From the NCBI GenBank assembly GCA_934218695.1, contig CAKQDA010000027.1:1-13408 (forward strand): DNA of 13,408 nt, given 5' to 3'. The notes below the pieces were generated by a model. It was given only the letters and a program-made list of their open reading frames with translations, did not search any database and was not told the DNA's origin. The stretch is from an uncultured Succinivibrio sp. GTDB taxonomy: Bacteria > Pseudomonadota > Gammaproteobacteria > Enterobacterales > Succinivibrionaceae. Made by a program: the position numbers and the translations under genes. Positions within the stretch are counted from its first letter, which is position 1; each line of letters starts with the position of its first letter. Of this stretch, positions 6,222-13,387 are shown in pieces.

Positions 6222-6749
6222 ATGGCAATTAGAGACGTAGTTATATACCCTGACGAAATTTTGAGAAAAGAAAACAGTGACATTACTGTTTTTGACGATA
6301 ATTTAAAGCAGTTAGCTGAAGATATGTTCGAAACCATGTACAAAAACGAAGGTATCGGACTTGCAGGTCCTCAGATTGCTGAAAACAAAAAAATTGTAGT
6401 AATTGACATTCCTGAAGATGACGGATCACAGGGTAAAAACAAGATTGTTTTAATCAACCCAAAGATCACAAAACTGGAAGGTAATATTGTTGAATCACAG
6501 GAAGGCTGTCTTTCAGTTCCAGGATATCAGGACAAAGTAGAAAGATATGAAAGATGTACCGTTGAATATCAAAATCTAGACGGTGAGCATTGTACATTTG
6601 ACAATGTGGACGGACTCTTTGCAATCTGCCTTCAGCATGAAATTGATCATCTCCATGGCAAACTGTTCATAGATAAGTTATCTAGAATGAAAAGAGATCG
6701 TCTGCACAAAAAGTATGAGAAATATGTAAAGTCTCTTAAGGGAGAATAA
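6222..6749 (+). CDS. def: Peptide deformylase
   Basis: Def removes the N-terminal formyl group from nascent proteins, using a ferrous ion in the active site. The 175 residues carry the three diagnostic motifs: motif I GIGLAGPQ (44-51), motif II EGCLSVP (94-100) with metal ligand C96, and motif III QHEIDHLHG (138-146) with ligands H139 and H143 and catalytic E140. Motif I has glycine at residue 49 where most enterobacterial enzymes have alanine (GLAATQ/GLAAPQ). A strong AAGGA ribosome site lies a few bases before the ATG. It opens the def-fmt-rsmB-trkA-trkH operon and is separated from fmt by 2 bases, so formylation and deformylation enzymes are made together. Confidence 0.97.
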   Translation: MAIRDVVIYPDEILRKENSDITVFDDNLKQLAEDMFETMYKNEGIGLAGPQIAENKKIVVIDIPEDDGSQGKNKIVLINPKITKLEGNIVESQEGCLSVPGYQDKVERYERCTVEYQNLDGEHCTFDNVDGLFAICLQHEIDHLHGKLFIDKLSRMKRDRLHKKYEKYVKSLKGE

Positions 6750-6751
6750 TC

Positions 6752-7693
6752 TTGGACAAAAGAATTATCTTTGCAGGAACTCCTGAATTTGCAGCTGTTC
6801 ATTTAAAAGCTTTATTAGATGCCGGCATCAGACCGGTAGCAGTCTATACGCAGCCAGACAGACCGGCAGGAAGAGGACACAAGCTCACACCTTCACCTGT
6901 AAAGACTTTGGCTCTTAATGCTGGCATTGAAGTGTTTACACCTGAAAACTTCAAAGACGATGCAGAAATCGAGAAATTTGAAAAACTGAATGCAGATCTT
7001 TGCATCGTTGTAGCCTATGGAATCATTCTTCCACAGAGAATTATTGATGCACCAAAATTTGGATGTATCAATGTGCACGGTTCTATTCTTCCAAAATACA
7101 GAGGAGCGGCTCCTATTCAAAGAGCACTTCTTGACGGTGAAGAAGAAACCGGTGTTTCTATCATGAAGTTAACTCTAAAGCTTGATGCTGGAGACGTATA
7201 CACTGCAGCAACAATAAAAATTGAGAAAAATGACACATCTGCAACGCTGTTCTCAAAGCTTGCTCAATTAGGAGCAATGACGTTACTTATTACACTTCCA
7301 AAGATTTTTGACGGTTCATTAAAAGCAGTGCCACAGGATGAAGCATCGGTTACATATGCCGAGAAGATCTCCAAAGAAGAGGCCTGCATCAATTTCAATC
7401 AGAAAGCTGAAGTTGTGGACAGAACTATTAGAGGCTTAAATCCATGGCCGGTTGCAACTACAGTGCTGAACGGCATCAAATACAAAGTATTCATGTCTTG
7501 TGTCGAGTCTGGCACCACAGAGCTTGATCCTGGCCGAATTGTTAATGTTGACAAGGACGGTATCAACGTTGCCTGCTCTCAGGGCATTGTAAAACTGATT
7601 ACTATTCAGGCTCCTGGCAAAGGTCCTGTAAAAGCAGCTGATCTTGCAAGATCCAGAAAAGACGAATTTTGTGTAGGAAAACAATTTGGCTGA
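6752..7693 (+). CDS. fmt: Methionyl-tRNA formyltransferase
   Basis: Fmt transfers a formyl group from 10-formyl-tetrahydrofolate to Met-tRNAfMet for translation initiation. The 313-residue length is normal. The N-terminal hydrolase domain begins RIIFAGTPEFAA. The catalytic residues are N107 and H109 in CINVHGSILP and D145 in KLDAGD, with YRGAAPIQRA between them. The C-terminal tRNA-binding domain (from about 210) includes TYAEKISKEEACI and NPWP. The start is TTG at 6752, with GGGAGA about 7 bases upstream. No ATG fits, because the family homology begins at residue 4. The stop overlaps the start of rsmB by 8 bases. Confidence 0.97.
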   Translation: MDKRIIFAGTPEFAAVHLKALLDAGIRPVAVYTQPDRPAGRGHKLTPSPVKTLALNAGIEVFTPENFKDDAEIEKFEKLNADLCIVVAYGIILPQRIIDAPKFGCINVHGSILPKYRGAAPIQRALLDGEEETGVSIMKLTLKLDAGDVYTAATIKIEKNDTSATLFSKLAQLGAMTLLITLPKIFDGSLKAVPQDEASVTYAEKISKEEACINFNQKAEVVDRTIRGLNPWPVATTVLNGIKYKVFMSCVESGTTELDPGRIVNVDKDGINVACSQGIVKLITIQAPGKGPVKAADLARSRKDEFCVGKQFG

Positions 7694-9092
7694 TATTCAA
7701 AAAAGTGCTATAAAACTAAGAAATAGCAACAAAACACGTACCGGTTCGACTGGTGACAGACGAAACAGATTTTCTCATCACGCAGGCATCCATAAGAAGA
7801 CAACTGCCGCTTTGGGGTCAGCCTCAAGAGCTGCTGCCGCCTTATGTGTCAATGCAATTGAGGAAGGAAAATCCCTGACAGAGGCACTTCCCTTGTTCAC
7901 AAAAGATCTTGATGATAGGGACAAAGCTTTCGTTCAGGAAATTGTTTACGGTACTTTAAGACACAGAAGATTATTATCTACTACCGTAAATGAACTTCTG
8001 GATCATTCTATCAATCAGCAGTTCAACGTAGCCAGAACTTTAATTATCTGTGCTATCTATCAGCTCTTGTTTACAAGAGCACCAGCCCATGCAGTGGTTG
8101 CAGCAACAGTTGGCGCCTGTGAGCTTTGCAGATGCAAAAAGTTTACAGGTCTTGTAAATGCCGTACTAAGACGTTTTTTACGCGAAGGAGCTCACCTTGC
8201 ACACAGTGCAGATCCCTGTGTTGAGCAATCTTTCCCTAAATGGCTGTATGAGGAACTTCTAAAAGATTATGGTAATGATGCTGTAGAGATCATGAAAAAC
8301 TCAAATGAACATGCACCAATGTTTTTAAGAGTTGAAAATTCAAAGATCACTACAGAGGATTACATAAAAGCCCTTGAGACTTTCTCCATTGATGCCAGTG
8401 CTGTCGATGAAAGTCCCTGCACTGTACTTTTAGATTCTCCTGTCGGCGTGGAAAAACTTCCATTTTTTGATAAAGGTTATGTTGCTGTTCAGGATCTTGC
8501 CGCACAGCTAGCTGCCCCTTTATTAAGACTTGAGGACGGACTTAAAGTTTTTGACACCTGCTCAGCTCCAGGAGGAAAGAGTGCTCATATTCTGGATCTC
8601 TGTCCTAATGTGTCATTGCTATGTTCTGATGTGGATGAAAAGAGACTTGAAAGTGCCAGAGCAAATCTGCACAGATTATCCAGAGAGCCTGAATTTATAG
8701 TAGCAGATATTGCAAACGAACCTGAAAAAATCACCGGTACCTTTGACAGAATTCTTGTGGACGCTCCTTGCTCAGGTACTGGTGTGATAAGAAGGCACCC
8801 TGACATTAAATGGCTAAGGCGTAAAAAAGACATTGATGTGCTTGTTCAGACTCAAGAAAAAATTCTGGATAATGCCTTTTCCTTATTAAATAACGGAGGG
8901 ATCCTCGTTTACACTACCTGTTCAATTCTAAAAAGAGAGAATATTGAGCAGGTTGAAAAGTTCCTGTCAAAACACAGTGATGCTAAATTATTACCTTTTG
9001 AAATGCATGGAAACAGCGTAGAAATTTATCAGAGACTTCCAGGAGAAAATGGGTCAGACGGTTTCTTCTACGCAAGATTTATAAAAAACTAA
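7686..9092 (+). CDS. rsmB: 16S rRNA (cytosine(967)-C(5))-methyltransferase
   Basis: RsmB (Sun/Fmu) makes m5C967 in 16S rRNA. The protein has a NusB-like RNA-binding domain (about 46-170) and a Rossmann methyltransferase domain. Motif I is CSAPGGKS (292-299), VDAPCSGTG carries C362 and YTTCSIL carries the nucleophile C412; GVIRRHPDIKWLR between them matches E. coli RsmB almost exactly. At 468 residues it is about 40 longer than E. coli's 429. The surplus is a basic, probably disordered N-terminus (about 1-45, rich in K, R, H, S and T). The chosen start is TTG at 7686, with AGGA 7 bases upstream, overlapping fmt by 8 bases. No in-frame ATG occurs before the conserved domain, so the start could be a little later at another codon. 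Confidence 0.94.
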   Translation: MADIQKSAIKLRNSNKTRTGSTGDRRNRFSHHAGIHKKTTAALGSASRAAAALCVNAIEEGKSLTEALPLFTKDLDDRDKAFVQEIVYGTLRHRRLLSTTVNELLDHSINQQFNVARTLIICAIYQLLFTRAPAHAVVAATVGACELCRCKKFTGLVNAVLRRFLREGAHLAHSADPCVEQSFPKWLYEELLKDYGNDAVEIMKNSNEHAPMFLRVENSKITTEDYIKALETFSIDASAVDESPCTVLLDSPVGVEKLPFFDKGYVAVQDLAAQLAAPLLRLEDGLKVFDTCSAPGGKSAHILDLCPNVSLLCSDVDEKRLESARANLHRLSREPEFIVADIANEPEKITGTFDRILVDAPCSGTGVIRRHPDIKWLRRKKDIDVLVQTQEKILDNAFSLLNNGGILVYTTCSILKRENIEQVEKFLSKHSDAKLLPFEMHGNSVEIYQRLPGENGSDGFFYARFIKN

Positions 9093-9127
9093 CTCTGTAT
9101 AAAGAGCACTATATAAAGCAGTAACAA

Positions 9128-10519
9128 ATGAAAATTATTATTCTTGGATCAGGTGATGTGAGTATCGAACTTGCTAAGTATCTGGTGAATGCAGGACATG
9201 CAGTCACCATTGCAGATACTGCATATGATGCACTGGCGGAGATCGGTAACCGTATTGATTTAAGAGTTGTAATAGGCAATCCAGCCTCTCCTGATACCCT
9301 AAGAAGAGCCGGAGCTGACAATACAGAGCTTTTAGTTGCTACAACATCAGATGATGAAGCTAATATAACAGCCTGCTGTGTAGCTCAGTTTCTTTTTAAG
9401 ATCCCCAGAAAAATCGCCAGACTTAGAAGTGCAGAATATCTTCAGGAAGCAAACTCTCTTTTTGGTCCTAACAGTATTCCAATTGATCATATTATCGCTA
9501 CTGAGAACATCACAACCCAGAGCATAATGTCAATGATCGAATTACCTGGAATAAGTGAAATCGGATCTTTCTGTGACAGCAGAATTATTGTTGCCAGCAC
9601 AAGAGTGGAGCTTGGAGGAAAACTTTTAGGAAAGAGTATCAGCTCTTTTTCATCTTATGACGGTAAAGCCAGTGTCTTAGCTGTTTACAGAGATAAAAAG
9701 TATTTATCCGATCTTAAAAAAGAGGCCTTCCAGATTGGCGATGAAGTGTTTTTCTGCTGCGAGCGAGATAGAGCTTTATCCCAGCTATCTGCTTTAAGAA
9801 AGCTCAGCATCGGCGACAGAAACATAACAATCGCTGGTGGAACTCATATTGCTGATTCTTTAGCTCGCGCTCTTTCAGAAAAATACAACGTAAAATTAGT
9901 TGAATCCGATCCTGTAAGAGCTAAAAAGACCGCCCAGCATCTGCATGACAGTGAGGTTGAAGTTTATAACGCCGATCCTATCGATATGAACTTCATGAAA
10001 GAGGAAAATATCGATTCAACAGATCTTTATATTGCTGCCACGCCTAAAGATGAAACTAACGTTATGTCCTCCCTGATGCTTAGAAAGGTGCACAACGTTA
10101 AAACTCTGGCTTTAATCAGAGGTGATTCCTTTGTCGATTTAACTTTAAATGATAAATCTGACATTGATACTGTAGTATTCCCCAAGGATTCTATAATTTC
10201 AGCTCTGCTGTCTCTGATAAGACAGGAAAGTGTTGAAAATGTCCATCTGTTCAGACAGGGTAAATCTGAAGCTATCGAATTTATTTTGGAGGGCTCCAAA
10301 TTTACAAGTAAGATTATTGGTAAGAAAGTAGATTCATTAAATTTACCAAAAGGCGTAACTCTTGGACTGGTAATTAGAGGAAAGAAGCTACTTCAGATTG
10401 AACCAAATCTTAAGTTTGAAGATAAAGACAGACTAATTGCATATCTGGACGATAACAGTCAGATGCGTAAGCTTGTAAGATTCTGTCGTCCATTCTCTTT
10501 CTGGATACCAAAGTGGTAA
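9128..10519 (+). CDS. trkA: Trk potassium uptake system peripheral protein TrkA
   Basis: TrkA is the cytoplasmic gating ring of the Trk potassium transporter and binds NAD(H)/ATP. The 463 residues form two tandem RCK (TrkA-N plus TrkA-C) halves, about 1-225 and 231-463, the normal length. The first half starts MKIIILGSGDVS and contains LRVVIGNPASPDTLRRAGAD, TTSDDEANI and PIDHIIATE. The second has NITIAGGTHIAD, ATPKDETNVMSSLML and KDSIISALLSLIR. The glycine-rich nucleotide loops are degraded: G7-x-G9-x-x-S12 in the first, and G237-G238-T239-H-I-A242 in the second where E. coli has GGGNIG. It starts 35 bases after rsmB and overlaps trkH by 7 bases, so the two Trk subunits are coupled. The family call is firm; nucleotide binding may be altered. 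Confidence 0.95.
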   Translation: MKIIILGSGDVSIELAKYLVNAGHAVTIADTAYDALAEIGNRIDLRVVIGNPASPDTLRRAGADNTELLVATTSDDEANITACCVAQFLFKIPRKIARLRSAEYLQEANSLFGPNSIPIDHIIATENITTQSIMSMIELPGISEIGSFCDSRIIVASTRVELGGKLLGKSISSFSSYDGKASVLAVYRDKKYLSDLKKEAFQIGDEVFFCCERDRALSQLSALRKLSIGDRNITIAGGTHIADSLARALSEKYNVKLVESDPVRAKKTAQHLHDSEVEVYNADPIDMNFMKEENIDSTDLYIAATPKDETNVMSSLMLRKVHNVKTLALIRGDSFVDLTLNDKSDIDTVVFPKDSIISALLSLIRQESVENVHLFRQGKSEAIEFILEGSKFTSKIIGKKVDSLNLPKGVTLGLVIRGKKLLQIEPNLKFEDKDRLIAYLDDNSQMRKLVRFCRPFSFWIPKW

Positions 10520-11967
10520 TTGATTTTAGACTAGTAGCAAAACTTTTAGCTCCAGCTCTATTCCTATTCGGAATTGTAGCTTTCATTCCTGCTGTATATG
10601 CCCTGTGCAACACTACACACGGGATCAGTGCCTTTGTAGCTACAGGTTTTATTGGTCTGTTTGTATCTTTCTGCTGTCACTACTTGGGAAAAAAGGCAGG
10701 ACAAAACCCATCGATTAGAGTACTCTTCCTGTTTACAACGTCACTGTGGGTTATTGTTTCTTTAATTGCAGCAATACCTTTCTATTATCAGTTGCCTGAC
10801 CTGAGTTTTTCACAGTCACTGTTCGAAGCCTGTTCAGGGCTGTCCACCACCGGTTCAACAGTAATCACTCATTTAGAGCAAAGACCACAAGCAATCATTC
10901 TGTGGAGAGCAATACTACACTATATCGGAGGCGTAGGATTCGTTGCCTTGGCTGTTGTAATTCTGCCTATTTCTGCTATGGGTGGAATGAGCATTTTCAA
11001 AACTGAGTCTCAGTCTTTTGATGATTCTGCAAAATTTACCCCACATCTGAAAACAATGGTGATCTCACTGTTCGTCTGGTATGTTGCAATTCTAGTAACA
11101 TGCACTCTGTTTTACGTACTAGGCGGATTTGATATTTTTACAGCTATAACAACAGCCATGAGCACTGTTTCAACAGGAGGCATGACAACAACTGATGCAT
11201 CTATGAATGGAACTTCCCCATTCATTCAGTACGTCACCATTGCGTTCATGTTAATATCAAGCTGCCCGTTCCTGCTTATACTGTCATCACTGTCAGGTAA
11301 TATTTTCAAGTTTTTCAAAGACCAGCAGGTAAAGGGGTTTATCACTATAAATGTTGTTGTAGCTACTGCTGTTGCAGTCTCTTTAATTTATATGAACGAC
11401 TATGATCTTGAAAAGGCATTTAGAATTGCGTTCTTTAATGTGGTAGCAGTGACATCAACTACAGGATATTCTCTTGAAGATTTCACCTTGTGGAATCCTT
11501 TTGCTTCCAGTCTGTTTTTATGTATTTTAACAATCGGAGGCTGTTCAGGTTCCACCTCCGGCGGTATCAAAACCTTTAGAATTCAGATTTGCTTATCAAT
11601 GTTCAACACTCAGCTGCAGAAACTGTTACACCCCCACATTGTAAGTGAACCAAGATTTAACAGAAAGGTTATTGATCCTGCTACCCTGTCATCTGTAATT
11701 ACGTATCTTGTGTCTTACATCTTTATTGCAATGCTATCAAGCATTGTCGCCTGCTCATTAGGTTTAGACCTTGGAGATTCGATTACAGCTACAGTATCAT
11801 GTCTGTCAAACGTTGGACCTGCAATGGGCACCACTTTGAATCCATCTTCAAACTTCAGCCAGATATCAGATTCTCTGTGTCTTTTATTCAGTGCAGATAT
11901 GATCATGGGACGTCTTGAGATCCTACCTGTACTAATCTGCTTTACAAGAATGTTCTACAAAAGATAG
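10513..11967 (+). CDS. trkH: Trk potassium uptake system membrane protein TrkH
   Basis: TrkH is the potassium-conducting inner-membrane subunit that docks on the TrkA ring. The 484 residues equal the E. coli length. The four pore-loop repeats with their selectivity-filter glycines are visible: STTGST (111-116), STVSTGG (217-223), TSTTGY (314-319) and SNVGPA (432-437). The conserved GGCSGSTSGGIKTFR (342-356) provides the intramembrane gating loop. The start is GTG at 10513, inside the last codons of trkA (7-base overlap), implying coupled translation. In E. coli trkA and trkH are unlinked, so their pairing here fits direct co-expression. The ISL3 element lies 16 bases after the stop codon and leaves the operon without an obvious native terminator. 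Confidence 0.96.
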   Translation: MVIDFRLVAKLLAPALFLFGIVAFIPAVYALCNTTHGISAFVATGFIGLFVSFCCHYLGKKAGQNPSIRVLFLFTTSLWVIVSLIAAIPFYYQLPDLSFSQSLFEACSGLSTTGSTVITHLEQRPQAIILWRAILHYIGGVGFVALAVVILPISAMGGMSIFKTESQSFDDSAKFTPHLKTMVISLFVWYVAILVTCTLFYVLGGFDIFTAITTAMSTVSTGGMTTTDASMNGTSPFIQYVTIAFMLISSCPFLLILSSLSGNIFKFFKDQQVKGFITINVVVATAVAVSLIYMNDYDLEKAFRIAFFNVVAVTSTTGYSLEDFTLWNPFASSLFLCILTIGGCSGSTSGGIKTFRIQICLSMFNTQLQKLLHPHIVSEPRFNRKVIDPATLSSVITYLVSYIFIAMLSSIVACSLGLDLGDSITATVSCLSNVGPAMGTTLNPSSNFSQISDSLCLLFSADMIMGRLEILPVLICFTRMFYKR

Positions 11968-11975
11968 CACTGTGC

Positions 11976-11983
11976 TTTAAAAC
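11976..11983. repeat. Presumed left copy of the ISL3 target-site duplication
   Basis: TTTAAAAC directly abuts the left inverted repeat. ISL3-family elements usually duplicate 8 bases of target, so these 8 bases should recur directly after 13408, which is outside the window. This is a prediction and not a seen duplication. Confidence 0.35.
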
Positions 11984-12004
11984 GGTTCTTCAGCAAATTT
12001 GTTG
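11984..12004 (+). repeat. Left terminal inverted repeat of the ISL3 element
   Basis: It reads GGTTCTTC, A, GCAAA, TT, TGTTG. Compared with the complement of 13388-13408 it differs at only three positions (the single A and the TT). Confidence 0.88.
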
Positions 12005-12046
12005 AAAGCACTGAAAAGAATATAACAATATTCATCAGTGCTTTTT
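12005..12046 (+). terminator. Long terminator hairpin inside the IS left end
   Basis: AAAGCACTGA (12005-12014) pairs perfectly with TCAGTGCTTT (12035-12044). Inside it GAATAT (12018-12023) pairs with ATATTC (12028-12033) around an AACA loop, and T residues follow to 12046. It begins on the base after the left inverted repeat and ends just short of the transposase stop (12050). Read on the plus strand it would stop transcripts leaving trkH; the minus strand lacks a T tract after the stem, so termination of the transposase message would be weaker. Confidence 0.8.
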
Positions 12047-12049
12047 AAT

Positions 12050-13287
12050 TTAAGCAAAAGCCGGCTTGCCTCTGAAAGCATCCATAATTCTAAGGAAGAA
12101 GTAGTCAAAATCACGAAATCCAAAGGCTACACGTTTAATGACTTTGATTTTGTTATTGATTCCTTCTAAAACACTTGTACCAATATGGTATATGCCAGCA
12201 TTGGTAATACCATCCTTGTAGTTTTCATTTTGAGTTTCAGCAAACTTGGTGATTTCTTCTACATTTGATTCAGAAGCCAATTTGTACCATGCAGACCAAA
12301 GCTTCTCAGCATCTTCTTTAGAAGTTGATTGGAATATCTCAGGAAGTAGCTCTTTAAGCTCATTAGCCATGTTTAGGTCAGTGTAGAATTTTAGTATGTC
12401 ATCAAGCTTTGTACGCCTATTATCAGGAAGTCTTGAATTACGTGTAAGGAGAAGGGAGCTAGAGCCTTTAAGAAGTGAAGCAGCATCTTTATTACCATTT
12501 TTCTCGCATTGGTTAGAAAGCCTAATTCTGATGGCACTTATGACCATTCTTCCAAAGTTAGAAATCAAGTGAAATTGATCATACACAACCTTGGCATTAG
12601 GACAGTACTTTTCAACACATTTAGCAAAGCCTGCATTTTGATCCATAGCGACAGCTTTTAATTGCTTACAGCCTTCAGTTCCGCACTTCTTAAAGAAGTC
12701 ACTGACTTGGGCAACAGACTTGCCATAGCCGACCCATATAAATCTCCTAGTGCGCATATCAATCACTACGGTGGCGTAGATATGACCTCTACGTATTGAG
12801 AACTCATCTATAGCAAGGATAGATGCGCATCTCCAAGGTCAAAGTAGAGACTACTCTTTAGATAGTATTTATGAATGTCATTGCAGTTATCCCACTTGAG
12901 TCCTGTTCTTTCTGATGTGTCTTTGATAGAGCCTGCTCTCTCTAGGTCTTCAATGACCTCCATCTCAAGCCTTCTAGATACTCTAAAGCCATTATCTGAA
13001 AGGAAATCTATCTTTTCAGTTCCTACTCAGTTGCAATGAGTACATCTAAGAGTACGGTAAACAACCTCAAGTATGACCTTTTTACTGAGAATACTAGAAT
13101 CTCTCACAACTCTCTTTCGGTACTGATTCACTACCGTACAGCGAGCATGACAATGTGGACACTCAGGATAATCCTCAGGAGGTTCCAAATGAATGATGAT
13201 TGAGCCACTTTGATCAAAACCTATTTGAGTGATTCTAAAGCCAGAGTAGAAGTTTTCTGAAAAGAATTGTGATACGATATCAGTCAT
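12050..13287 (-). pseudogene. ISL3-family transposase, disrupted by a stop codon and a frameshift
   Basis: Read through its lesions this is a 412-residue ISL3 transposase. The N-terminal zinc ribbon is CPHC...CTHC (residues about 43-85 from the ATG at 13287, which has GGAAGA upstream). An in-frame TGA at 13027-13029 interrupts it directly after CTHCN; the sequence then continues VGTEKIDFLSDNGFRV in the same frame. Near 12830-12840 one base is missing, after LYFDLG, and the frame moves to one reading RCASILAIDEFS. The DDE triad remains visible: D (codon 12806-12808, AIDEFS), D (12641-12643, AMDQNAGF) and E (12164-12166, VLEGINNKIKVIKR). Two open pieces survive (86 and 238 residues), neither functional alone. 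Both lesions would have to be repaired to restore activity. Confidence 0.88.
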
Positions 13288-13320
13288 GGTCGTCTTCCTA
13301 TGTTTTTATTTCCAATTACA

Positions 13321-13349
13321 ATCATACGGAAAACGACCTTTTTTATTAA
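13321..13349 (-). promoter_or_regulatory. Possible transposase promoter
   Basis: On the minus strand TTAATA (13349-13344) and TATGAT (13326-13321) are spaced by exactly 17 bases, matching 4/6 and 5/6 of the sigma-70 boxes. They lie about 35 bases before the transposase ATG. The -35 box lies inside a 14-bp palindrome. Confidence 0.45.
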
Positions 13350-13358
13350 GATCTTAAT
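13345..13358. repeat. Perfect 14-bp palindrome in the transposase promoter region
   Basis: ATTAAGATCTTAAT is self-complementary and covers most of the putative -35 box. It could bind the transposase or a host regulator as a dimer, but no known site is recognised. Confidence 0.4.
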
Positions 13359-13369
13359 GACAATTTTCA

Positions 13370-13387
13370 CTACCTATTTTTAGGTAG
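13370..13387. repeat. Subterminal hairpin at the IS right end
   Basis: CTACCTA (13370-13376) and TAGGTAG (13381-13387) form a perfect 7-bp stem with a TTTT loop, directly adjoining the right inverted repeat. In a transcript entering from outside the IS it would fold ahead of the transposase start, as seen in other insertion sequences that shield themselves from read-in expression. Confidence 0.55.

Noticed and set aside
9098..9117. Two TATAAA hexamers in the rsmB-trkA gap as a trkA promoter
   Set aside because: Neither has a plausible -35 box at 16-18 bases. In AT-rich spacer DNA such hexamers are expected, and the genes are probably read as one operon.
12830..13029. Programmed frameshift or TGA readthrough in the transposase
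   Set aside because: There is no slippery heptamer at the shift and no special context at the TGA. Two independent lesions fit decay better, and TGA serves as a normal stop in fmt and rsmJ.
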